A stretch of 64,000 nucleotides of DNA, taken from Atopsyche davidsoni. Taxonomy: Eukaryota > Arthropoda > Insecta > Trichoptera > Hydrobiosidae. The stretch covers positions 10,540,001 through 10,604,000 of the forward strand of contig JAILWY010000012.1 in the NCBI GenBank assembly GCA_022113835.1, written 5' to 3'. This document shows, piece by piece, positions 26,171 to 36,038 of this stretch (the stretch's first letter is position 1; every line of letters starts with the position of its first letter). A program made the position numbers and the translations under genes. Below the pieces are notes generated by a model, which searched no databases, had not been told where the DNA came from, and saw nothing but the letters and a program-made list of their open reading frames with translations.

Positions 26171-27179
26171 TATTTTTTTACAGTTCCGTCAATGGAGAAA
26201 ATATCCGTATAACGCTCCGTTACGTGAGAAAATGGAGATGCTAAACTTTGATCGTTCTTGCAAAGCCTTCTCGTTGCTAATACGGAAAGCCTACGATTTA
26301 AACTGTATTATAGATGAACGTTTTCGAATAACAGCTTTTAGTGCTAATTATTAATACATTCGCAATACTATAGCGATATCGATAACATTATTACCGACTC
26401 TTAAGAAAACTTTGGTTCTATCGTGTGAGCAGGCTTTGAAAATACACGATCATGGAATACTCAAATCTTTATAAATAGAGCTACCGATGAATAGATAACA
26501 CGTCTGCAGTTAGCGTGGCGCTTTGAGACGGAAAACTTTGTCGTAAAACTCATGAATAAGTTATAAAATACATTATCTTAGAGAAGTAATGAGAACTTAG
26601 TTTAAACTTGGAGTCTCGTACTCGCGCCTCATGCTAATATAACGCTCAGAGCTTTCCAAACCGGAGAAAATGTCGGCGACGAAACATGCGGCAGCTTAGT
26701 CCTGCCAGCCTCGGTGGCTCTCGCGCCGGGCTTAGGCGCCGCCAGCCAACAACCCATTCCAGGCACAGCAGCATTATTCATAATACAAAGAAACTTGATT
26801 ATGCGTGTGTTTAAACTCTTGGGGAGGTTTAATTATCTTTACAATTACTATCTTGTCTTCTCTCTTGAGTTACATCGACAGGGCTAATTTTGTTTCATTC
26901 AATGAAGCTCGTGTTTATTTGATTTCTTGCAAAACTGTTTTTCATTAGAGAAAACTTTTTGAATCATTTGAAGTTTAAATTTGAGAAACGTAAGTATATT
27001 TTATTAATATGGTGAGTTCTTCATTTTTTTAAATATTATTTCAAGAGTGATTGATATAAATCGGGTTCTTTGAAGACAAAGTCGTATTTTATTGACAATC
27101 GCAAAAATCGAAAATTTCAATTTGTCCAAGAGTCAAACCCGTCAGTTGATATTAGCTCGTGAAATGTCAGGTCTTAATT
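26171..27179. promoter_or_regulatory. Mixed sequence with a small GC islet at 26640-26770
   Basis: Mostly AT-rich. A short block near 26700 is rich in GCCAGC, GGCGCC and CTCGCG words. I see no gene. Confidence 0.25.
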
Positions 27180-27540
27180 CACAGCTTTTCAATCGCAATC
27201 GTGCGCCTGACACAACGGGCCCGATGGGACGGAAGAGCCTCCGTCCGGGGCGGATCTCCTCCCTAATGAAACACCTTCCCTCCCGGGCACCTGGACGCCT
27301 CCTCGCGAGCGGGGCGGACATTGTTTTCTGACTTTCGCCTTCCGTTTGCAGCCGAAAACGAAATAACGATCCGGCCGAGACAGGATCGGAGAGCGGAAAA
27401 GCATTAGTCCAAATGTTGGTACAAGCAATTAGCAAAAGTGGTGATTAGTTATGGTCCACTCGGTATGACACGTGGAGGAGTCGAGCTACAGGCACTCCGG
27501 GGCTCCCCGCTCGGACGCCGCCGGAATAAAAGTGAGCTCG
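27180..27540. promoter_or_regulatory. GC islet
   Basis: Overlapping open frames on both strands (79-97 codons) and abundant CGGG/CCCG words mark composition rather than coding, since none of the translations is recognised. A regulatory role is possible. Confidence 0.25.
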
Positions 27541-29574
27541 TTATAAATTACAAAACTGAAAACTTTTACTTTATAACTCCATATAATAACTTTAATATTA
27601 AAACAAATTTTTATTTAAATTTATTTGAGATGTTTTTAATTTATTGTCTTTGTATTGAAGACGTACAATAAAGCCGTTATATTTTTTGAGATATCATTAC
27701 TTTTTCTAATACTTCATGTTAAAAAAAAATTTAAGTTTTTAATTAATAACTTTTCGAATACAATAATTGTTTTTTTTTTTTTTTTTTTGTTAATGGCTAA
27801 CGAAATATATTTTTTCATTGTTTCATTTTTCATAAAATTAGCATGTTGCTTTAAAATATAACTAAACTCAAATAAAAATGATACCCAGGTGTAAAATATT
27901 ACGTATAAACCACTTTCTCTTAGAGAATTGTACAAAATGTAAATGATTATACAATAAATTACTTTCGAGCAATAAAACATTATAGCGCTAATAAATAAAT
28001 TACATTTAAATGGTACTCGATCATTAAGTTATTTGTTCTTACTCGAGTATAAACATTCTCTCGGGAACAAAAATAAAACAAATAAAGCCATTTTTTACTT
28101 GAAAATTATCTTAAAATAAATGGACTTTAACTAAGTATTCGTATATTTTTAATGAGTTTTACGTATATAACACTCATACACAACTACCGAAAATACACGT
28201 TTCACGAATATATATAATTTATATATTGCTTTGAAAAAAAAATCAAAAAGTCCATTCATCGGAAATAATGCTAAAATATCCTTGTCTTTCCAGTTTTTAG
28301 TTCTTTTTATTATATGCTTTTTTAACTTTTTAAATAAAAAACAGGATCAATGTTGAAAATTCTTAGGAATGAATACTTAAATAAATTTAATAATTCACAC
28401 CTGAGTTCACTTACAGCCGTGATTTCTAATCTTGTCATCGTGAATTTCAACGAAAACAATTTTCATAAGTACGTACTATCTACTGTCATATCGCCGTGAA
28501 GGCTGTCGACTTGAATACTTTTGGATATTATTATACTTAAGCAATTTTGTTTGTTTCCACTTGAGGGAAAGTACATGGTTAAAAGTTACCCGATAATACG
28601 ATCAAATAAAACCCGGAGCCTGATTATAATATGATTATGGATGAAGATGCTGTCAAAGGGAAAAGGTTCACCGGGTAAACTCTGATGAGATGGAATGGTA
28701 TGCATAATTATTTTGCTTATTATTCTCAGAATATATAAATTCATCATCATCGGCTGTTATCTCTTTATTACCTGTGTCGCTACAAAAACCTTTTCGAATA
28801 ACCACCGTACATTTTAACTAGAGACTGAAAATTTATATGTTGATGTCTTGTAGAGAAATCAATAAAATCGTCTTAACTTATCAGATACATGCTCAAGAAA
28901 AAATCTACAAATAAATTGTTTTACTACTTGAACCTTTTTTGAGTATTTCGATTGATTTGTTAATCAATCAATAAATTTTGCGAATTTGATGTCGACTATT
29001 TCAGTTACATGAGAAACTGTTTCCTAAAGTAAATTGCGTGAAGCTCCTTCGTTAAGTAACAATACTCTTGATATCATCTATGTATCGATCAGAAAAGTAA
29101 CCTACACTCTGCTTGCTGATTTCTGCCATCAAACATTATTTTGTCTCGTTATATACCTGTCCCGCTCATTGCCAATTCGATCAACCCGCATACTTGATAC
29201 TTGGAGACCCTGCGCATTACTACTTAATAATGTGTTAATAATTCGTGAGGAACATGGTGATTGCAGATAAAATTGTATTTCAGCGACAGTGTGTGAACTT
29301 ACAGCTATTACAAAAGTGTCACTAAAACGAGTGACTCAACCTTATTAACATTTTTTGCGTACAGCTAGTAAATTTTAAACAATTTAATTATAGATCACAC
29401 TAATTTACACATGCTTTGCAAACTCTCTTTACATATGTAGAATTTTCCTCTTCAACCCCATTTTCAACCGTTTCATTTTTATTGTACTTGTACAGCATAT
29501 CTCCCATTAATCTCTGCAGAATCAAAATGAAAAAAAATAACAATTTGAGCAATTACCATATTTTGCGCTCATTT
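27541..29574. other. AT-rich non-coding sequence
   Basis: Includes a 19-base T run at 27770-27788 and an inverted GATTGATT/AATCAATC pair at about 28950-28970 that gives Exd/Pbx-type TGATTGAT words. No gene is seen. Confidence 0.55.
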
Positions 29575-29670
29575 GCTATTCCGAGGGTAGCGACCGCGCG
29601 GCAGAGTTTTTACGGCGCCACGCCGCGAAACTCGCGTTTTACAATCCACCCGCAATGAGTCATATTATTT
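29575..29670. promoter_or_regulatory. Small GC islet with AP-1-type word
   Basis: About 90 bp of CpG-rich sequence followed at about 29656 by TGAGTCAT, an AP-1-type site. Nothing else is recognised. Confidence 0.2.
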
Positions 29671-30949
29671 TGTACCGAAAGCCTTGCTTCTAGTCTCGAG
29701 CACCTATAAAAGTACTTCTAAACAACGCTGCCTTATCTGACTTTCAGGGTTTCATTAAAACACCGGTGCGGAGAACGCGGATGAGAGGCCCCGGGGACTG
29801 AGTTAGATATGTTTTATTGGACGTTTTTACTACTCTCCTTCGGAACTTTTTACGCGGCGCCCCTGCAGATTGCCTACTTGTTATCGAATCGCCGTTTGAG
29901 CCGCAACAAAGGTAGAACGTCTCGAAAACCTTTTCAGATATTTTTTTTAAATATGTAGCGAGTTCAGTACTCCTCGCGATCGCCACCCGACCCTTTGCGT
30001 ATCGAGGACCTCACTCTAAAGAACAATGAGAAAAAATCGATACCATCTGGATTATTAGCAGTATCAGAAAATCGGGAAATTCAACCACAGTCTTTGTCAA
30101 AGGATTCGTTTGATTAAAAGTCAAAAACACTTATAAATACCCTGTCCTTTTGGAGTGATTCAATCATCTGTCCGATTCGTTTTATTGAAAGCAGCGTCAT
30201 TATTATAAATCGTCTTTGTGTATCATTAATAATCGATAATATGCAAAGCAACCGGCGTCGGCGTTCTGGAAATAGTCTCCTCGAGCGAGAATGTTTTCCT
30301 CGTCTTTGTCAATATAACAGACCATGCCAATTACTGTTTCCCAGAACTTTTTCATTCGCATCGAAATACCAAAAGAAGTGTACCGAACATCTACAGTGAC
30401 AGCAAACAAATGAAGCCTGTACGACGCAGGGCGTGAGCCTGTATGGGTGGGCTGAGATATCAAAAGAAGATAATAAGAAAACGGGTGTACTGGAGCGCCC
30501 CGTACAGGTCGATAAAACAGGAAAGCTTCTCTTCAGAGAGATCAGATTAATATCGTTGTTATTTCCATATTTCTTAAGCCAAGAAAAATACAATTTGAAT
30601 TTAGATGATGCTCTCTTGTTATCGTTTCATTTTCGTTATCTGATTATATCAGTAGAAAGCCATGGAAAGTAAATGTTCTATTTCTGTTTCATGACTTTTC
30701 ATAGATTTAATTAGAGGGTTAACTAAATGCGCCTATTATGCACAAAACCGTTTTAATGTCAAGTCATGTACATTTTTTTCTTAGCTCAGAACGGTGATGA
30801 CATTAGTTCATGGTTGTTTGTGCGGTATAATTGCCGTGTGAAAATCTCTCCCTTCCTCGCCTTGTCATTCCAACGAGTCATTTATTGATTTTTGTAGTTA
30901 TACGTCTTAAGAATATAAAAAAATAGTGCAATATACGTTACATAATATT
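29671..30949. other. Non-coding sequence of mixed composition
   Basis: A moderately GC-rich patch lies at 29750-30000. Overlapping frames on both strands near 30200-30670 (up to 94 codons) give unrecognised translations and many alternative stops. No RNA gene is seen. Confidence 0.5.
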
Positions 30950-31094
30950 AATATAATCGATTTATATTAAATTGGATTAATGTTAATCAGGATGCGTATT
31001 TATTTACCCATGCAGGTATTAATATGTTTATGTGATTAAGCATATTTTTTCACACATTGAAAACGATTAAAGAAAACTCTCAGAAAATATCATC

Positions 31095-31172
31095 GTGACT
31101 TGTGAGGGATTCGAACCCACATCCCCAAGCTTTCATGGCCGGTGCATTTATCCAACTATGCTAACGAGCCAC
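31095..31172 (-). repeat. tRNA-like domain, copy A
   Basis: Read on the reverse strand it starts GTGGCTC and ends AAGTCAC; these pair as an acceptor stem in 6 of 7 positions. Box A (TAGCATAGTTGG) and box B (GGTTCGAATCC) match the Pol III consensus exactly. The anticodon stem is poor, so it is a tRNA-derived repeat domain rather than a functional tRNA gene. Confidence 0.7.
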
Positions 31173-31403
31173 TGCAATTTAGTGAGAATTTTTAATAATC
31201 ATAATCTACATATGAACCAATATGCCCAGGCTAATCAATATTTAATGATTTGCAAACACTGGACTTAATTAAAGTAACAAGTGAAGCATTTTTATATCCA
31301 AATATGGTTATTATTATTTTTAAAAAAACATTAAATATTGATTAGCCTGGGCATATTGGTTCATATGCAGATTATGATTATTAAAAATTCTCACTAAATT
31401 GCA

Positions 31404-31481
31404 GTGGCTCGTTAGCATAGTTGGATAAATGCACCGGCCATGAAAGCTTGGGGATGTGGGTTCGAATCCCTCACAAGTCAC
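31404..31481 (+). repeat. tRNA-like domain, copy B
   Basis: It has the same sequence as copy A in the other arm of the palindrome. The T-stem is GTGGG/CCCTC, one mismatch. TTTT words follow within about 15 bp and could serve as a Pol III terminator. Confidence 0.7.
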
Positions 31482-31617
31482 GATGATATTTTCTGAGAGT
31501 TTTCTTTAATCGTTTTCAATGTGTGAAAAAATATGCTTAATCACATAAACATATTAATACCTGCATGGGTAAATAAATACGCATCCTGATTAACATTAAT
31601 CCAATTTAATATAAATA

Positions 31618-31947
31618 GAATGGTGCGCGTCTCGGCTAAACATCAATAGATTTTAAAAATAATAATAACCATATTTGGATATAAAAATGCTTCACTTGTT
31701 ACTTTAATTAAGTCCAGTGTTTGCAAATCATTAAATATTGATTAGCCTGGGCATATTGGTTCATATGTAGATTATGATTATTAAAAATTCTCACTAAATT
31801 GCAGTGGCTCGTTAGCATAGTTGGATAAATGCACCGGCCATGAAAGCTTGGGGATGTGGGTTCGAATCCCTCACAAGTCACGATGATATTTTCTGAGAGT
31901 TTTCTTTAATCGTTTTCAATGTGTGAAAAAATATGCTTAATCACATA
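31618..31947 (+). mobile_element. tRNA-like repeat, copy C (with head)
   Basis: This is one of two copies that keep the 5' head GAATGGTGCGCGTCTCGGCT. The tRNA-like domain lies at 31804-31881, 186 bp inside the element, with box A at 31813-31824 and box B at 31859-31869. Classical tRNA-derived SINEs carry the tRNA-like part at the 5' end, so the layout is odd. The element stops at CACATAA, before the extra tail seen in copies A and B. Confidence 0.7.
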
Positions 31948-31959
31948 AATATAATCGAT

Positions 31960-32489
31960 CATTATATGCAAAAACCATAGATGGGTTATTTTATGTTGTG
32001 GTATTATAATAGTACGTATTTTGTACGGCTGATATTTAGATTTATTTATTTTTAACTGGAGGGAGACATCCATGTTATTAAACAAGAAATCTATAACTAT
32101 TATAGAGAAGTCTTGTACTAGGCTCTTATAATAAAGCTATGAAGTCAAGATAAAAACTGGCTAGCAATTGGTTAGAAGCACTCAGAAATAATTGCTGCTG
32201 TGTATAGTTTGATACATTTCCCTGTATTTGTCTCGTTATATGCAGATAAGTTACAAAAAACTAACACTAGAGAAGCTATTATTTCGCGGGATTTTCAGTC
32301 AGTTTGAACTAGGAAATACAAAAAATGAAAAGTGAAAAAAAAATTGAGATTTTAACCCGGAGCGCCGTAGTTGGCACTGGTGCACAAAATTAGTATATGT
32401 TACTTTTTCAACCGTGTATATAACATAAAACTACGTTTTCTGTTGACGCAATAACGTCAAGAACGGGAAGACTATAGTCTCTTAATTAA
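31960..32489. other. AT-rich non-coding sequence
   Basis: I see nothing supportable. Confidence 0.6.
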
Positions 32490-32720
32490 TTGCTAGTATT
32501 AGCCTCCGTTCCTGAACAATTAAGTCAATTGTCGGCCGCTCTGTACTCCGGCGGGTCCGGAGCGCACAGGACCGCTCGGCGTCACGGACTACATGCACTC
32601 TCATCAACTGCACTGCGCTGCAGGGGGGCTGCATCTAACGGAAGGGAGCTCAGCGGACTTTTGCATGCTCTAATCATCTTCCGTGAAGCAATTGTTCTTT
32701 AAGTTTGCAGAGCTTCGCTC
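32490..32720. promoter_or_regulatory. GC islet
   Basis: A CpG-bearing block at 32530-32660 with a 70-codon forward frame that I do not recognise. It lacks a splice pair or other gene signal. Confidence 0.2.
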
Positions 32721-35554
32721 GACACAGCGCGCAATAACCTCCAGCATAAAAGCACAATTTTAAAAAAACAAAACAAAAATTACAATTGTAATTTATTCAT
32801 CGCCTTATTATAATGCGGTATTAAAATTTTCTGACTTTAATTTAATAAATTATAAGTTTTCATGTTTTCATTTTCAGGTGTTTGGTTCAGGTGTTGAAAA
32901 GTTCAAACTGATTCCACTAATTCGTTCACTAAGTGTTTACCATCCGCTAGAGTAAGATACTAGATTCACAATAATGTAGCCTTTTCGTTTAGCGTTTTGA
33001 CCTTACACCTGGTATAACATTTACGAAGGAAATAAATATAATCGAGTTAGTGGTTTTGTGTCCAAATTAATCCCGAGCTTTAGTTTAGCTTTGTTTTCTT
33101 GGCTATGTGGCTCAGCGGCAAGGACCGTTGGTCGACCGCAGCCGAGAGTACCCGATTTTTTCCCCGTTCCGCCAAATAGAATCTAAATTTATTCCACCTC
33201 CTTTACTCTTAGGTTCAGTGTCACATCATATTTTTTTTTTCAGTCGGAAATATTTATTTTTTAATAGAAAAAAATATTTTGTGTTGTAATTAAGTTTACT
33301 ATCGAATTTAAGGTGTAGAAAGACTTAACTATTTTCCCCTTAGAAAACCATGAACAGTAATTCGGCATAAATGTATGCTTAGTGAGATGGTCGCCAGCCT
33401 CCTCTGAGGAGAGGCACGTGCTATAATTAGAGATATCTAATTATAAAAGTAATCTGGATTTTTATTTCAATATTCTGGCTTCCATATTATTTCTGCAATA
33501 AAATTAAGTTACAGAAATAATAGTAAGAATTTTGAATAATTGAGTCACTGTGCAAATTTAACCGTCTTGTTATAATAACGTTAGGCAAAACAAACGTTAA
33601 CTAACCTGAATAACTCTTGCATGCTTAATTCAAAGCCGCAAGCCGACGTCGCTGTAAATCATGGGCATAAATCAAATTTGCTTGTACTGTATTCAGGAAA
33701 AGTTAACGAAGGCTTCGACTAAACAACGGAATCGCGTTATTCTGCTGATGACACATTTCAAATAATTACGTTAACAAGCAAGCGAATGTATTCACATCTG
33801 GAGAGAGTCTAAAGCTCTTCCGATTCAGTGTAACTCTCTTCCTGCTGGTAATGGACAGTCTATTGAACTGCCATCCTGATAACACCCCCTTTTTGTATGG
33901 TCCTCTGAATTGATTTTCCTAGTTTTTTTTCTCCGTGGCGATGAATAACCGAGATAATCCGAGCACCACTCGATCCTAACTGAAGGATTCATTTTTCTAC
34001 TTTCTTTGAAAATCTGAATCAGATTTCGTCTTTAAAAAACTATTTATAACTAATTAAATATTTAATTTAAATAATATAAAACAACATCGTATTTTAACAA
34101 TTATTTTATATTCAAAATATGATAGATATATTACTAAAACATCATCATTTTAAAATATAAAGATATAATGGAAAAATTTTGAAAACAATAATTTTATAAC
34201 ACTCTATGAAAACTTCAAAAACTTGGATTGACAAATGATTTTCAAAATGAAGCAATTTTTTTTTCACATTTTTCAGAATGTATGTGAAAAGGTGTTGTAA
34301 CGAGAGCTATTTTACTAAACATTATTATAATTTATTTTAAGCACGATATCTTTGAAAAATCCAATGAACGATACACATATCATCCGTGGAAAAAATAACA
34401 GTAAATACTTGAATATAAAAACGTACGTAACAGTCGCACTTTTTCGCAATTAGCTTTAGCGCTCGCTCATACTTTTCATCCGCCAGCGTGTGCCGTGTAC
34501 ATATTCAAATTCGGGATTTCAGTATTTGGAGGCTCTTCATCACAACCCTGACAAAGACCATTGTTGTAACGGAGGCTTCCAGCTATAAACGCTTTTTTCC
34601 GCCACAGCAAACTTCGATGCTTCAGGGTTTCATGAAAATAAGCGGTTTACCTTGTGTTCTGTCGGTGGGAATACATCCGAATACCGTGCCTAAATAACTA
34701 CACGGCTTTGATCTCAAAGCAACTAGTCTTTTGTAGGCAGGAAGTTTGTCAAACGTTTGCCGCCAAGTCTTAACAATGTTTGCTCATAAATTAGTCACTC
34801 TGCGCTGCCATTATTATTTCACAATATCAAAATTACGACATATTGTATTATCCTTACTGTTTGTGGTATTTAGATTTAAATTCATAAATATCTTTAATAA
34901 TATTTTATAAAAATTTATATTTCATTTATATTAATCTAAATATATTCTTTGACTGGTTCATTGAAAAAAATTATTGAATTGATCTTAAAAAAATTGTTTG
35001 TGTGTACAGCTTAAACTGTCAATTTTTATATTATTTATTGGTAGCTTAGCAAATCGATTTTCAGGTTTTTTCCAGATTTTAATTGAATTTTATAATTTAT
35101 GCTATAAAACCGCTATGTTACGCTATGTTCAATGTACTCAATTAAGCAAACAAAAAAGTTTGCTAACAATCTTGGCAAATCAGTTTTTGGTGTTTATTCT
35201 TTGCGTTATTTATGGTTTTGTGAATAAAGAGCTTTAAATTATAAAACAATAAAAAACTTTAATTGAGAGAATTCTTCGAGCTGAAACGATCTGTTAAGTC
35301 GTGACAATCTTCTTTACATCTTCCGCTGAAATATTCAATTCAAAAAAACAAAATAATAAAAAATAATAATATAAAGTAACGGAAGTTTATTTATATGTAC
35401 GAATTAAAGCGCTTTTGATCTACTAAATCCGAAATGAACTGAAGGGTAAAAAATTAGCTTAAGCTATGTAGTAGGAAGCGAGCTCAGCCCATATCTTAAA
35501 TTCTGAGTACAGCAATAGACAATCCGGAATCGTTAAAAGAGTAGGCGGATGCAC
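32721..35554. other. AT-rich non-coding sequence
   Basis: A pyrimidine-rich acceptor-like TTTTCATTTTCAG ends at about 32878 and is followed by GTGTTT. A tRNA box A-like segment is at 33100-33175. Positions 33600-34000 and 34430-34700 are of mixed composition with no recognised frame. No gene is seen. Confidence 0.5.
33100..33175 (+). repeat. Box A-like tRNA-derived fragment
   Basis: TGGCTCAGCGG at about 33109 fits the Pol III box A consensus. About 39 bp further on, a degenerate CGATTTTTTCC could be a decayed box B. No acceptor stem is visible. It may be a decayed SINE of another family, or chance. Confidence 0.2.
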
Positions 35555-35745
35555 ATTTGGTGACGGGCCAAGCTCCAGCCCCGCCCCGCCCCCGAAGGCT
35601 CCTAATGCGCCGCCCACCCCTGCGGGCTTCGTCTTTTAATCCCCAGTCAAACTTGCGGCAAACTTTCTCCTCCTCGGGTCCCAGTCCACCAAAACTTGCC
35701 ATCCTAATCGAACTCCGTGGTGGGCCTGACTCGATTATCGATATG
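35555..35745. promoter_or_regulatory. GC islet
   Basis: A C-rich strand with CCGCCCC-type words near 35575-35630, GC-box-like, with overlapping unrecognised frames on both strands. Confidence 0.25.
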
Positions 35746-35860
35746 ACTAGAATGACTGTGGTCCGTCTCGCTTTATACTATGCTTGTTATATTCTGACAA
35801 TTTAACACTGCCGTTTGTTATATAAAAATAGATTGCATTTTCTATTTCTAGTTAGATCCT

Positions 35861-36038
35861 TTTTAATATTTTAAATAGTATAAAATACTTGAGTGATTAT
35901 ACTGTGTAATACTGATTGTTACTCAAATCAAACTTAGTTTGATAATGCCAACGTGAAAGGTTGGCGAAACCGGTCACGAATAAAAATAACCATATGAAAA
36001 AACCACTCAAGTATTTTATTATATTTAAAATATTAAAA
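35861..36038. mobile_element. 178-bp element with 35-bp terminal inverted repeats, copy 2
   Basis: The left end 35861-35895 and right end 36004-36038 are inverted repeats differing only in a small central block. The interior carries the hammerhead-like motif and, just before it, a palindromic ATCAAACTTAGTTTGAT. The right half recurs at 12340-12440 and the left end at 58003-58032. No clear target duplication is seen. It could be a foldback/MITE-like element or a terminal fragment of a Penelope-like retroelement. Confidence 0.65.
35939..35977 (+). ncRNA. Hammerhead ribozyme-like motif, copy 2
   Basis: Same plan as copy 1: TTGATAA, extra T, a six-pair stem II (GCCAAC/GTTGGC), GAAAC, then CGGTC and a GUC-type triplet. 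Stem II pairs fully here where copy 1 has a mismatch. Stem I is weak: T-A and G-C pairs, a mismatch, then two T-A pairs. The loopless stem III matches the dimer-acting small variants known from Penelope-like elements. Activity is doubtful because of the core changes. Confidence 0.45.

Larger units (their letters stand above)
30960..31616. repeat. Near-perfect 288-bp inverted repeat with 81-bp spacer
   Basis: Positions 30960-31247 are the reverse complement of 31329-31616. The pairing register is constant over the whole arm, so there are no gaps. I found one mismatch, at 31208 against 31368. The 81-bp spacer belongs to copy A's internal region and reappears in copy C. The tRNA-like domain is present in both arms. 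This is a head-to-head inverted dimer that is young or kept similar by conversion. Confidence 0.85.
30950..31959. mobile_element. Composite insertion of three tRNA-like repeat copies
   Basis: The 12-bp word AATATAATCGAT occurs at 30950-30961 and again at 31948-31959, consistent with a target-site duplication. Between them lie copy A on the reverse strand (from 30962 to about 31325), copy B on the forward strand (about 31329-31616, head missing) and copy C on the forward strand (31618-31947, with head). The tail of B, AATCCAATTTAATATAAAT, runs directly into the head of C (GAATGGTGCGCGTCTCGGCT). If the 12-bp repeat is a true target duplication, the three copies moved in together as one unit. 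Confidence 0.65.

Noticed and set aside
31095..31881. Three true tRNA genes
   Set aside because: Boxes A and B are exact, but the anticodon stem does not form five proper pairs and the D-stem is weak. All copies sit inside a larger repeated unit, so a tRNA-derived repeat explains them better.
32866..32960. Acceptor-like TTTTCATTTTCAG followed by a 25-codon open stretch
   Set aside because: The frame ends in a stop, there is no donor or partner exon, and T-rich tracts ending in CAG are frequent here.
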